DNA of 64,000 nucleotides from Reticulitermes speratus. Its lineage: Eukaryota > Arthropoda > Insecta > Blattodea > Rhinotermitidae. The notes under the pieces are model-generated. The model made no database searches. It was given only the letters and a program-made list of their open reading frames with translations, and was not told where the DNA came from. Shown here piece after piece: positions 10,861 to 24,300 of this stretch; the first letter of the stretch is position 1, and every line of letters starts with the position of its first letter. A program made the position numbers and the translations under genes. The stretch is taken from NCBI GenBank assembly GCA_021186555.1, contig JAJKFL010000039.1:18766733-18830732 (forward strand), given 5' to 3'.

Positions 10861-13159
10861 GAACATAAAAACAATGTAAACGTAGTTGTGGTGCATGCCG
10901 TTCATATAATCAGCTCCATGTAGATGTATTAATCAAACAAGAACACTTCTGAAGCTTCTCATTGATACACTAAAAGAGCAAAGAGAAAATTGGCATGCAG
11001 GAGGAACTGTTTTTGCACTGATCATGCTCAGTGCTTGGACGAATTTCATCTGAGACCCCCACATGCCAATGACATTGGTTATGATGAATGACATTTGTCA
11101 GTCTTATGTCACAGTTATGTACAGCATTTAGAGCACTCACACAGTTTGTAACTGTGTACTTTATTCCAGGTCAGTCATAGTTTGTGGGAGTCTGTTATAT
11201 ATATATAAAACCTCCAACATGAATTTCCTATCACTTTAACCCTGAAGAGGGAGGCAACAGTTTACTGCGAAATGTTAAATTTACGGTTTCAACACAGCAC
11301 AATACCTTGAAGATTCTACAGTTAATATGAACCAGCATTAAGTTCAGAAGTCTCATATGCTGAATAGGTTAACAAGCATTGGTTTGCTGCATTATCATAT
11401 GAAACTGCAGAGGAGCTGAACCATTTCTTACCCTGTGCTGGCCTCAGTTTTTAACCCTTTCAAACAATGTGCTTACAATATCGTTTGCTTTAACATTGAA
11501 AAGCTCTGTATTTTGTCCACAGAGTGTACATTAACCATTTGGCCTTAGTAGTGTATATATAGTATATTTTTGTGAGATATAGATATTATGTACATGAACT
11601 TCAGGCTTCATGTGGTTGCTTATAGTCTGTTCAAAAGTTGTCCATTTTTTACTGTGTTGAAAATTACGGCAGCTGGGGCAAGGATATCGTGGGGAAGGAC
11701 TTTATACCATTATATAGTAGCACTTAATACTCTGTTGTACATACAGTGAGACAAACCTCTGCAGGAACAATGATAATTTCACAGCTCAGTATGTTTAAAT
11801 AAGGAAACAAAGTAATTACATACCAACACTGTTAACGTGTGTAACCTTTCACTAATTATGTGATGTGTTATTATCACTCATTGCACAATCTTATAGAATG
11901 CAGCTTCCATATTGGACCTAACTGCATGGTTCAATGTTTCTCAACCTTTTGCCTTGAGAACAAAGTCTCTCACTACCCTGTACTGGTCATAAGGAGCATG
12001 GTTGGCCAATTTTTTTTTTTGTCAATTACTTAAGTAATTTGACTGCAAATATTCAAAACATTAAATGAGATGCCAAAATTATATGAATATTGAGTAGGTA
12101 AGGATTCTGGAAAAGTAGTTGTGATAAATAGGACTTACTTTTTTTTTACATTGTCCATTGTCTTCAGTTTTTAATATGCCTGAACAGTGAAAAACCTCAA
12201 GACTATGGACAGTGTGCAAAATAATAGCCACATTTGTTGTCATATGATCAGAAACATTTATATGAAGTGGTCGTGATCTGTTACAAGATATTGTCCCATT
12301 ATCTGGCTGCAGAGACTGCAAAAAAGCCAGGATACCTCATGATAACTTGTAACTAAACTGAGATTCACTTCAGATACCTCTGAATAACAGTCCGTAAAGT
12401 TCCTTCTGCACCTACCTCTTTGGTAGTATCTCAATAAAGACATGATAGCCATGTTTTACATTTTGTACCAATTATAGCAAGAAGCTTGGTGAAAACCTTC
12501 CAGTATCTAGTCGGACAGTTATCCTACTTTAACAAGAGGTGTTATCCCTTTAATGTAATTCACCAAATAAATTTGTATTCAGAACTTTTTATTTTTAATT
12601 ATTACTTGTTTTAATAAGTGTATTATGTGTATCAGATATTTTTCACTTTGCTTTACTCTCTTTTTTATTTTAGTCCAGTAGCTTTGGTTGCACACTCTTT
12701 AACCTTTAAGTTGTGTTTGATATGCATTGTAAAATTTTTCTGCCTTTCTGTAGTCTAGACAGAATATTTCTGGAAGGTATGAATAAATGTTCGATCTGTG
12801 TGAGTTCTCTTGAATGTGGTCAACTCTCCAATGTCATATATCAAAATCTTCATAGAAATGCTAGGAACTTTATGCTTTTTCTGGTGGTTGCATTATCTTT
12901 GTGAGAACTGAAAAAACAGTACATAGAATATAAATAAGTCAAATTGTTACAATTTTGGTGGTCATGGGAGATACACCCAAAATATCTTGGTAAATAGCCA
13001 AGAGTTACGGTTTCCTAATGAGACTGAAATGATTTTCGTTATTAACAAATGCGGCATAACTACATGCTGAACTTGTTGAGAAACACTGATACAGTTTTGA
13101 TTTGAAGCTATCACAGCAGCTATATGCAATGAAATCTTCCTGTGTTTGTGGAGTTCATG

Positions 13160-13200
13160 ACCAACATTTCAGAGACTGTCCGTGTCTGCGTCTTCAGGGG
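13160..13200 (-). repeat. Degenerate hammerhead-like retroelement motif
   Basis: The minus strand reads CCCTGAAGACGCAGAC.. then a loop, GTCTCTGAAATGTTGG: a CTGAAGA box, an imperfect stem and a GAAA box, followed by GG that can pair with CC before the first box. It is weaker than the motifs at 44808 and 56990. Confidence 0.35.
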
Positions 13201-15302
13201 TTGAAGTTGTGATTAACATGACCACACACTGTAAGCTTGGTGTCCTGTTCTGAGTGCAGAACAGTGAGTGGAGTCGGGCAATCATTCCTTGCAGTTTATG
13301 TTTCTTAACCTGGACACTTTGGGTTGCTAGTTGTCATTCACCCTTTTTCCTGATGTGTTTTGATGGCTCTGGTTCAAAGAATATTGATGGCTGGATACTG
13401 TAAACAACATGGGGTTGAATTCTTTGTCACAGTTGAAGGTGGGATGGAGGTAGTACATGGAGAAACAATAGTGTGCTATACTGATCTGTTGGTACGTGGT
13501 GGTTTTTTGTAGATGGTATGCACCAGTGAGTCATCATACTTCCTCTTTATTAGTACACTGGGGAATTGTAGCATGTTATCCACATATGTCATATTTCAAC
13601 TGAAATACAGGATTTAATTTAAGTTTTTCCATGATACCTGACCACGAACATGCGTAAACAATGCAGAGCTATCAAAAAGTGACAGAGTGCTAGGGTTAAC
13701 CAGCATGAATTGTAATGACTGACTGTCTTATTTTAGCCACTCTTCCACCAGTGGTCTGCACTAGGAGCAAGACACTGAAATTAAAGATTATATCTTGCAT
13801 ATTAATACAACTTGCAGCTGTGTTTGTCATCACATACCACCATCCTGACAATGGAGATAAGAGACGGTCTGTGAACACTGGACATTAATTGCGTGTTCAC
13901 ATGACATCATCTGAAGAGACTTCACTGTGTACATGTAGCTCTCTTGGGGAAAAATAATAGATGTGATAATGTTTGTTTATCTTTTTCCAGATCTCCCAGG
14001 TGATAGAATGTGTGTGTGATATCTGTTCTCTTCACCGTGGCCAAATCTTCAAGTGTCTACCAAACAACCTTCTCAATGCAATAATATATGGCTTTTACCT
14101 CTTTAGGATATTCACTTCATGCTATGAAATGTCCCTATTTTCTCTATGCAAATATGGTGCGTTGGACTTACTTCTCTGGTAAACGTTGTATAATACTCAT
14201 ATTTCAGTGAGGGAGAATGACTTACAGTGGCTCAGTGATAATGTTCCAAGATTGTTTTTAGCTCTAAGATTTCACGTGTTACAAAAACAGTGGACTATTT
14301 TAAAATGTGTAAATTACCTGATATCTTCACAAATACAGAAGTAAAGAATTGAGCAATGTAAATACTGTTATTGCATTAGCATTATTTGTAAATCCTACCT
14401 ATAATAAACTCCTTTTATAATAGTACACTATAGACTAAGTATCACGGGTGCAATAAATGGGAAGACATTTGGTAAAACCTGCCTAAAATAGATCCTGGAT
14501 TGAGCAGCAGCCTCTCATCCAAAAATGTGTCTGGTCCATAGAAAATGGAGTGAAAACCGATGTAACAGAAGATGGGTAATCTGCTTGAATATTGATAGTT
14601 CCCTCTTCATGTATTTTTATTTTGTTACATACCATATAGTATTTATCCAAGAAGAGATATTTTTGCCATAAATGGAGAAGACTTCAAACCAATGAATGAT
14701 ATAAAGGGAAAATTATAGAATTAAAACTTAAAAGTGTGTACTGCTGACTAACTGTAGAGTACATATGTAGCGCATATTTCTAGTCTGGTATTTGGGCCAT
14801 AAACATATGTGGCTTATGTACTGTGCAGTATTTTTTTATGAAGTATGTATCTAGTATATCAGACAAACTTTTTGAAGTGGAAGATATTTTAAATCCTTAG
14901 GATTCTGTTGTAAGCATGTTTTACAGAGTTTGAGAAATTTTATTAATTTAAAGAGTGGCCAGGAAGCAAGTTCACACTGTAGGTAGTATGTAAATCATCA
15001 AACCCACAGTAATGTGGGAAGTCTTTTAAACATGATTGGCTGTTTCACACCAACTAGTGAACATCCCTTTTTTGAGCAACTTGACTGTATTTGGGATCCT
15101 GTGTGGTCTGTTTAGTTATTTGCAGCCTAACATCTTCTGAAGCAGAGGTCTTGCAATATTATTTTTAGCTGGTACTGAGTGATAGCTGTTTCCAATGATG
15201 ACGAGCATTTTGGAGGTCACAGATTTAAAACTAATCATGACATGTCAACAGCAGTGATATAACAGTATAATGAACAGACACTGCCTGTTACTGACAAGGG
15301 AT

Positions 15303-15858
15303 CCGGTGTCAACGAGACATGTAGGATAGTGACAGGATGTATGAAACCAACGCCATTGCCAAACCTTTATAGAGCGGCAGGCTTCGCAGCTCCTACATCC
15401 CGTCAGAAGGCAACGGAACACATAGAGAAAATCAAGCAAACTGTCAATGAGTGACATGCATTCTACGGAGCCAGAACACCACAGAGAAGATTAAAATCGC
15501 GGAATAGCTTCCTCGGAACAGTGCAAGTTGAACCACCTGAAGACTTCCCCCTTACTCAGATTTGCCCTAGTAGCCACCTCCTTGATTTGAATACTTGGAA
15601 ATCTCTTAATCGCATTAGAACAGGAGTGGCACCTGTAAAAACAAATATGGTGAAATGGGGCAAAACAGACGCTGGCGACCTATATTGTGGCTGTGGAGGG
15701 GTACAAGATATGGAGCATCTCCTGTCATGCAAGGACTGCCCCCACCAATGCACCCTCGAGGATTTATGGCTTGCAAATAAAAAAGGAATTGACGTAGCCC
15801 ATTACTGGGCCAAAAATCTTTAATTTAATGGTGCGGACACGATAAAGTAAAGTAAAAG
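15303..15858 (+). mobile_element. 5'-truncated LINE with 14 bp target duplication
   Basis: Identical 14-mers TACTGACAAGGGAT flank the insert (15289-15302 and 15859-15872). The insert is the 3' end of a LINE. In one frame it reads RIVTGCMKPTPLPNLYRAAG, then (after one in-frame TGA at 15452-15454) LDLNTWKSLNRIRTGVAP..KWG and CGCGGVQDMEHLLSC, the C-terminal zinc-knuckle of Jockey/R1-like reverse transcriptases. It stops at 15821-15823, and a short 3' UTR ends in the GATAAAGTAAAGTAAAAG tail. A single stop and an intact duplication indicate a young insertion. Confidence 0.88.
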
Positions 15859-16544
15859 TACTGACAAGGGATGGAAAACTCAATAAGTATAAAATAAAAC
15901 ATGTAGGAGTCATAAATTGTCATAGTATTATACATATTAAGAGATCCAATAAACCACGTAAAGGGTACAAACTTGCAACTTACTTTGTAACTGGACCTCA
16001 TTTTTAACTAACCCATGTTTCAGGGTCTTCCTTGAGGAGTTGATAGTTATGTAACCTGGTCAAGAGATGCTCTATTCCCATGGAACTCAAAGGTTCATCA
16101 CCATGCTCACAAAAGCCCGGAACTGACTCCTACTCTCAACCAGTGTGCATCCTTTATCTGTAAGTTCCATTTTAATGTCATAGTTCCTTTCTCCCAATTG
16201 GTCTTGTCTGCTGAAATTCTGAAACCACTTTCCTCATATAACAACACATTTACTATTCAGTGTACATTTGGTGCTGTAGTTGTTCTCGCCACCCCCGTCA
16301 TGACATTATTTATATATAAGGGGCTACTCTTTTTTAAGCATTCTTTGAATGAGTGCATGAAGTGAATGCATTCTTGCAGAGCTAATTACTCAGATATCAG
16401 AGAATTCAGTTTGCCTAGCATGCTGCTCAGTGTTCACCACATCACAGTTGCAGATCTTTGTAAATCTGCATTTTATACATATGTCATGTAGCAGTCATTT
16501 TGTATAATGAACCTTTTTTTTAGAAAACTCTAAAAGTTAGGGTT

Positions 16545-16690
16545 CCCTTACACAGAGTAGGGTTTGTATTAGACCAAAATTAACCAAAATAAAATCTCAT
16601 TTCAGCTTTTAGGGTCCACGCCTAACAACAAATTACATGAAAATCAGTTGAGTAGTTTCAGAAATAAACATTCTGATGGATGGAGAAATG
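16545..16690. repeat. Dispersed insect repeat fragment
   Basis: The stretch 'gaaaatcagttgagtagttt' followed by 'cagaaataaacattctg' and 'gatggatgg' is a pattern I recall as interspersed in many insect genomes. Its class could not be assigned from the sequence. Confidence 0.4.
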
Positions 16691-17574
16691 TGACCTTTGC
16701 TATATGCCTTCGGTTAGTACACTGATTTGTGAACAGCTTAAATGATTGTGTTCAGTTGTTTATATCTTGTATGTTCTTTTATCCTATCGTTGGCTCTTGC
16801 CCAGTTTCAGTCACATAAATGGATACCTAAAATACAAGATATATCCGTATATTAGACATTCTCTCTTAACTCCATGGAGCAGAGTCTTTCATGAGAAGCT
16901 GATAGTGAGTTATTTGTTAAAAGAAATTTCTTGCCTGTGTTAATAAAAGTAAAAAAATTTCTTGCCATTTATGAAAATCCAAACTTAATTACAGTGCTCA
17001 TAACAGCCCATTACTGGACCCATTTTCACACCAAATGAATCCAGTCCATGCCTTCACATAATAATTATGTATTTCATCTGTATTTCTGTATCTATGTCTA
17101 GATTTCTTAAGTGATCTTGGCTCTTAATGTTTCTTGACTAAAATTTTTTATGCATTCTTACCCTTCTTTCTTTGGTCATTTGAACAATATTTGGTGAAGA
17201 ATACAAATCTGTGTATTATAATACATATTATGAGATTACTAATAAAATTTCACCATTGTCTAAGCGTCATTGGATGTCAGTGGTAACACATTTGAAAAAA
17301 GGCCTTTTCATTCACAGTGCGAACCTTATACTCATGTGACTAAACCCATTATCAAACACACACTTGATAACTGTGTTATAATTGTATGCACAGTTGCACT
17401 TGGTATTCATAAAATTATACTACTAAAGTGGTGGTTAAGTGTAAGTTTACATTATTTCATGGTGTGAGTATTAGGCCTATTTCAAGTTAATTGATACTCT
17501 CAACCCTGTGAAGTGTTTTTGAGGGATACTATTCTATAAGGTTCTGATGATGGTATATCATAACTCATTAACTT

Positions 17575-17667
17575 TGTGGACTTGGTCCATCGTGTAATGT
17601 ATTAAAATTAGTAGTGTTGGATTTATTATATTAATTTTAATACGTTAGACGACGGAAAAAGTCCACA
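17575..17667. repeat. Inverted repeat, arms about 36 bp
   Basis: 'gtggacttggtccatcgtg'.. (17576-17610) and its imperfect complement (17632-17667) enclose a 21 base loop. A CTGATGATGG box lies 30 bases upstream at 17543, so this may be another end of the hammerhead-bearing retroelement family. Confidence 0.6.
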
Positions 17668-17814
17668 TACTGAATGATTTTGTGTTGTTAAGGGATCTGC
17701 ATAAATCTTCTCAAATGATAAATTTTAATTCTTCAGGCGTCCTGAATGAGTAAAATATCTTTAATAAAAATAGCAAGTTGCTTTAGTTGTGTTACGTATT
17801 ATTCATTTCCCACT

Positions 17815-17960
17815 GGCCACCATGGCTGAAGGCCGGATAATCGTCTAACGGTACGATAGTGTCCACCAATGGAATAGGATTCATTCCAAGTTGAGTGAGA
17901 ATCGGTCAACTGGTTCAAAAGCTGAAATTGGAAAGAGCCACATACAAAGCATGGTGTTGT
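17815..17960 (+). repeat. Dispersed repeat, copy 1 of 2 in the window
   Basis: The order of words 'ccaatgg', 'attcattccaagttg', 'agaatcggtcaactggttc' and 'gctgaaattggaaagagc' is mirrored at 61840-61965 ('ccaatgg', 'gttcatgtcaagttt', 'aagaataagtcatctggttc', 'aagtcgaaatcgagc'). Both look like the tail of one unclassified retroelement. Confidence 0.5.
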
Positions 17961-18149
17961 CAAACGCCTACTTGTTTCCCATTTGGACAGAAAAGTAGGC
18001 TAAAAATGAGCAAATCTGTATCACGAATGCAAGGGCCACGGATATGCAATAACGCAATACCCTCGGTGTCACAGATTATCTAGCTCGGTGTATTCCACAT
18101 GATCTCATCACGAATTTCTTATCCATGGATGACTGTGATCCACAGACCT

Positions 18150-18295
18150 CTAGCACAATTGGATATATACATGGCAGCCATTTTGTTAGATGATGGTGGT
18201 GTGTGCCTGTTAGTGGTGTGTGTGTCCCCGATGACGTGAAATGGAGTGGGCAGTTTTGCTGGTATTTCAGTATATAAGTTAACAGCGACTGTAAA
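18150..18295 (+). promoter_or_regulatory. Probable Arp6 promoter / 5' UTR
   Basis: This is the stretch just upstream of the Arp6 start codon. It contains GCCATTTTG at 18177-18185, a GCCAT core like the YY1/Pho recognition word, and no clear TATA box. A few CpGs cluster between 18090 and 18380. The transcription start is not determinable here. Confidence 0.35.
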
Positions 18296-18378
18296 ATGGC
18301 TGTTACGAAAGAAGTATTTGTTTTGGATAATGGTGCATGCACAGCAAAAGTTGGGGCTTGGAACGCCGATCATCCTAG
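18296..18378 (+). CDS. Arp6: Arp6 exon 1
   Basis: It begins at ATG 18296 (MAVTKEVFVLDNGACTAKVG) and ends in phase 2 before donor GTATGT at 18379. It carries the first phosphate-binding loop of the actin fold. Confidence 0.93.
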
Positions 18379-21300
18379 GTATGTAACGTAGTACATCGAC
18401 ATCTATCTCCGGTAGTACTCAAGAAGCTGGAAAGTGTGAAAGCAGTATATTTGCAGAAAATAATGAGGCTTTCAAAGTTTAACGGTTCAGGTTTGATCTA
18501 TGCCTTTGGCAGGAAACCCTGTGTGCTAAAAACATGAAGAGATTTGCCCTGAAATATAGTAATAGTGTGTACGTATCTGTGAATGTGCAGTGCTTTTGAA
18601 GAACGTTTATGTTGCCACCCTTAAATTTCATCAAATTAATATCAGTAATATTTTATTTGATCATGTCTGGTACATTGTTAATGAAAACGAAATGTGCTGC
18701 TTTTATTATAATGCATCATTTAATTAAGCAAAAGGAGAAGAAGCTTAAAAAAACAAGGCGTTATTGGATAAAACATCTTTATCATACTAAAAATCAATGG
18801 TGGTGGCAGATTGTTACAAACATTATTAATGGGTGAAAGTACAGGCCATTTTAACATTTTTTTTTGCGTATGTCTTCAGAAGACTGAGATTCTCATAAAT
18901 TTGATTGGACCTAAAATCCAGAAAATGATTACACAATTCAGAGAAGCTGTACCTGTGAAGGAAAGATTCGCATCTTCATCAGTTTTTAACGATTTCCCAA
19001 TTTCGTCCAAAGCATTTTTTTTTTATTTTATTAAAATGGCATTTATCTTTTGAATCCCATAGTACCCGATGTTTTTGGTACTCTTGATAGAGTAGCAAAA
19101 TGTCTTCCTTGTCCACATCAATTTCTCTTGGTTAGTAAATTATTGGTAAACAAACACACGTGTTGATCACAGACGCACAGCACACAACGTAAATTTTTGT
19201 GTAGCAAGAACATTTACCTTGCGATGAAAATTTGTGCGTTGAATTTTCACATTCAACACACAACAAAATATTTACTAATGTGGGCGTGACTTTAAACTCG
19301 AAATATTATGCATGAACGTGACAGTGTGCGAGTATATAATGGAAGGAAGAAGAGGCAAAGAGAGGGTTATCTGGCAGGAATTTTACAGGGTAACAACAGT
19401 GATGAACAGGGGATGGATGGGGCCAAACAACAAAATGTAGTTATGTGGTAGGTTATATGTTTTTTATCAGGGAATATGTGGGTTACCACATCTCAATCTA
19501 GTATGTTCTTCATGTAGCAGGAGCACCAGTAAGTACTACATATAATTGTGTGAGAAGTAGTAAGCCATGACAAACTGTGATAATGCATAGTAATTTAATT
19601 AATATTACATGCTGTGTGAACTGTGTACTTTATTATTAATTGTTAAAAAGAGCCGAAACTTACACAGCAGAACACAAGTGGTAGCACTCAACCAACTAGG
19701 ACTGCAGTTTTTATTATGCATAATTTTGTTTGGTTGTGTTTGGTGTTAGAGCCGTCACAGTATTACACTCTACCTGAAACACCTAATTCCTGAAATTGGT
19801 TGTTAGCTTCAGTCACTTATAAATTATGGCATAATTTTTTGGGGTTCATCATCAACCGTGCAGAATGTTTCTTGATTCAAAAAAGAATCATTAGAATTAT
19901 GCTAGGACTAGGTCCTAGGAGCTCTTGCAGAGGTGGTTTTAAGAAATTAGACATATTAACACTTCCAAGTGTCTATATTTTTGCATTAATTATGTTTGTT
20001 GTTAATAATCCAGACAGCTTCCAGTCTGACTCCTCAGTACATTGTATACGTACGAGACAAAAAATCAGTTACACTTACAATCAGTAAAATTCTCTTCCAT
20101 ACAAAAAGGTGTCATTTATTCGTCCATAAAAACATTTAATAACCACCAAACATATTAAAACATCATGATGATATAATGGCTTTTAAGTGTGAATTAAGAA
20201 AATTACTCGTAAATAATCCCTTTTACTCAATAGATGAGTTTTTATCTATTAATCATGATATTAATTAATCTTTGGCTATTATTTTTAACTATGTAATCTT
20301 ATTATTACTATTAAATTGTATTTCTGATCTTTTATCTTTTCATGATCTGTATATCATAATAATCTTATGATGGTTGAATTTTATACTTTCAGTTGTACTT
20401 TGTGCTATGTATCGCAATTTTTATTTTTGGGTAATTGTTTGCATTTTGTATTGTAAAACTTCGTTTTAAGTGTATGCTTTCTATCATAACGAGGATGTAA
20501 TCACAACCTATATAATTTTTTCCTTTCTTTTTTTTTTTCTTTATTTTTCTTTCTTTTGTGACCATTTTTGTATTCATGCCATCTTGAACATGGTGATGGA
20601 TCTAAGAAATGTGTTTGTATGTGTGTATGAGTATAAATTACAGTTTTTACAATCACTGGCAGCCCTTACAGTGAAAGTGGCCATTTATGGCTTCTTTAGG
20701 GAGCAGTTGACTTAGAACAATATATGGAGGTATATTCTTATGTGGCATGTGATTACTTTGTATACATGCACTCAATAATAAAATGTGTATTTATTTCTGA
20801 AGTTTCCAATAAAGATATTGTAAGCATTTCTCATTTCTCCCTATGTGCTCCAGATATCTTATTCTTCTGTACCATAACATCAGATGAAGAGCACAGACAT
20901 AGCGCTTCATTCTTTCACTTTTTTCATCCTGCTGTTGCTTCCTGCAGTGAGGGATGCATAATTTTATATGGAGATAGATCGTAAACCTACACAAACTCAT
21001 TTATGAAATATTTTGTTTGTTATAAGTTATTTATATCTGACTGCTTTACCACCATACTAGTGGATATTACATGTAGAAACAGATTACTGAATTGTGTAGT
21101 TATTAACTTATGATTTTTGCTAGCCTGTGTATAAGGACATGTTGAAAGGAAAGTAGGTGTCATAAGTTATTATCAGAAATTCTTGTTGTTTGTTGTTAAT
21201 GTATTGTTCCTCTTTTTCTAGGGTCATCCCTAACTGCATCATGAAGGCAAAGAGTGAAAGGAGACGGCCTTTTGTTGGTGATCAGTTGGAAGACTGTAGG

Positions 21301-24300
21301 GATGCATCAGGGCTGTTTTATATACTTCCATTCCAGAAGGTTAGATATTTGTCCTGTTGTGTAGAACTGGTCATTAATATATTAGAAGTGGTACTGAAAA
21401 GCACAGTATATATAAAATAGGAAACTTTTTATAAATTTCAAGAAAGATGACTTTTTTTCATGCTGTTTATTAAACCTTTGGTTGAATTCAGTGCCTAGTT
21501 TACTCTGCAAAATACTGGGGTTCAAATGGTGTGGCCACTGCTGCCCAATGACTCTTAGTGGTCATTCTGTTTTTTCAGTATGCCACTGCACAACAACAGT
21601 TGGCACCAAAGGGTTAACATTTGTTATACGAATATTCACATTTTTAATATAATTCCATTCTCAAATATCACTGGATCATATACATATAACAGTCCATGCT
21701 CACAATCACTAAAGATGCTTATGCAAGTGTTATATGTACAGGAGTGGTTACCATGTGAATCATAATTTGTGCATTCAGGTTGTCAGGGCTAGAAGTTTCA
21801 AGAAGTAGAAAATAAGTTTGGTATGAATTTATTAGTATACAATGTACATGGAATAGTGATGAAACTCCTCAGGTGTGTGCAGTTTGTCAGTACAACCCAA
21901 TGTGTGCACCCCTTGTTGCTCAGTACATGTTCAAACTACATTCAGTCTCTCTATGTGAAAAACTCACTTTGGAAGAGGCTATGGACCTGTTGTAAGACAG
22001 ACAACAGCATGAATGAACTGTAAGCACACCTATGGTTCTGGGTTAGGTGCCATTGTCATTAAGGTAATGAAATGAGAATGGGCTGTAGATGACTTGGGGT
22101 CACTGTTGTCCAGTAACACCCTTGCCTCTTCTCTTTTGGTCAACCAGTAGGATGGCAGTTATGCCTACTGAAGTTGGTTGTTTGGTCAAGTAGTGGAATA
22201 TGTAACACTTTTGACTGACCAATATTGCATAATTATTTTTAAATAAACTGATGTCACTATGACGCAACCAGTCGAAGTTTGTGTGCTGACATTATTTCAC
22301 TTGCAACCAAAGTCTTTGACAGGGCAGAAGCAGATCTGATTCGAAGTATGTGCATAATTAACTGCAAGGCTGTGTCATCATGAAATGAGTGTGTAAATGT
22401 GTGCCTGTGGACTTGTAATCTGGTAAATGTAAATTCTTGGTGCCATCTCAACAGAGTTACTCCAGCAAAGTGATACATTCTGCATCATCCTCAGTTCTGT
22501 ACTGTGATGTTCATGATCCCCGACCCTGAACCATAGGCATTCAGTTGCTGTTAAGAACTATAACTGTGACAATGTCTTACACATTGATCTTTATGAATCT
22601 GTGTGAGAAGTCTAGTAGGGTGAGGACAAGTGACCTGGGTGGTCGATCCACATTTAAGCAAATGTGTTCAATTCAGGAAAGTGTGAATTTCGTTATGGTA
22701 ATGTGGGGTGGGGCAAACTTGTTGAAATGTTAATACATGGGGGATGCAGTTGTTCATCAGGCCACACCACACATTTATTTTCAGTCTGTTCATTTCTTGT
22801 TGTAGAAAACATTAGGTTTTTCTGACCCCGAAACATGGCACTTCTGCCTATTGACTCTACTGCATGTGTGGAGGGTTGCCTTCTGCACATATTGCTGCAC
22901 ACTATCATATCTCTACTAATATGTGGTACCCCTGTACACCAGGCTTTCTGCACAAGAGTAGCCATTTTTCAGAAAACAGTGCGTCAGTGTCAATACTGAG
23001 CACCACAGCTTCCATTTTTAGGTATGTGCACACATGTTGTTTGTATCGTGGTTCTGTCACGGTTTCTATGGAATATAGACAGAAGTATCATTTAACATAG
23101 AAAAGTTTTTTAACCCGTACACTTGAAATAAAATTACACCTACCTTCCTGCACAGCATTGGTTTATTTTTGTAAAACCATGAATCATGGCGGTAGCATTC
23201 ATGAAGTAGTTTTACGTGTAATTAAACATACTGCCAGCAGAGACAGTTTTTATATACAAACAGCACTGTCTGTGATTCCATTCACTTGATAGGAGAAGCA
23301 AAAAGTTGTTGAGATTGTGGTCATAGAAACCTTTTCAGACAGTCTTAACAAATTTATATTGTCTGGAATCTTGCAGCAGTAGAGGGATACTTGTTAACTT
23401 GAAAGGTACTTTCTGCCTTTCTAGGGATATTTGGTGAATTGGGATGTTCAAAAGAATGTATGGGACTACATCTTCAGTAAAGAGTGCTGCCCCGTTAATT
23501 TCACTGAGACACCTCTTATTGTCACTGAGCCATATTTCAACTTTACCTCTATTCAGGAAGCCATGACAGAGATCTTCTTTGAGGAATATGAATGCAAATC
23601 ATTACTGAGGATAAATGGTAAGGATAAGGTGACCATACCTGCTAGTATGTTTGTCATGTGTTGATTTAGATGGGCCTTTGAGTAGTGTTTCACTGATCAT
23701 GTTGGTTCAAATGGTAACATGTCTGATTTTCACTCAGGAGGTACATGGTTCATATCTTAACAATGATACCAACTCTTTTGACTGAGGTTTTTAATGGTTT
23801 TCCTCCGTCTTACCCAACAAATAACCAGGATCATCATCATCTTTGGTGCTGCAACTCATCTTATGAGTCTTGGCCTGTATGAGCAGCCTCCTCCATTCAT
23901 ACCTGTCCAGTGTGTCTGACCACCATATTCAGATTCCCATAGATCTGGCTTACGCAGGCTCCTATCCAGTGTGGTGGTATTGGGTGCTCTTTTCCAATCT
24001 AGCTAAGGCATGAAACTGAATACTCACCTCTATCTACTAACAAATTGCAGCATATGTGACGTTTTACCTCAATAGCTCCTTTGTCATCATGCAGTGATGC
24101 TTAGTTAGCAGCATTACTTTATGTCTTTGCAATGTTTTCCATAGGATTTATTTCACAAAACCTCACTGATGTCTTGTTAGAATTCTGAATAATTTACCAC
24201 ACTTGCAAAATACTGAGTTCTGTGCTGCAGTCAGTAGTGGGAATAGTGTGTAACTAAATTGATGAGACTGGTCAGATACTGAACCATGGCAAGGGCAATA

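Larger units (their letters stand above)
9958..15288. other. Intergenic DNA, mostly featureless
   Basis: Apart from the SINE fragment at 10690-10860 there are C-rich runs near 10422-10446 and two degenerate hammerhead-like boxes (about 11241-11276 plus, 13160-13200 minus). Otherwise it is AT-rich sequence without convincing exons; the short open frames here have no recognisable domains. Confidence 0.5.

Noticed and set aside
11241-11276. A hammerhead motif (CTGAAGA..GAAA)
   Set aside because: Boxes are present but stem I cannot pair and stem II is poor; kept only as a degenerate relic.
22693-22965. 90-codon minus-strand frame with a transposase-like look
   Set aside because: No catalytic or DNA-binding motif could be identified, so it is left unannotated.
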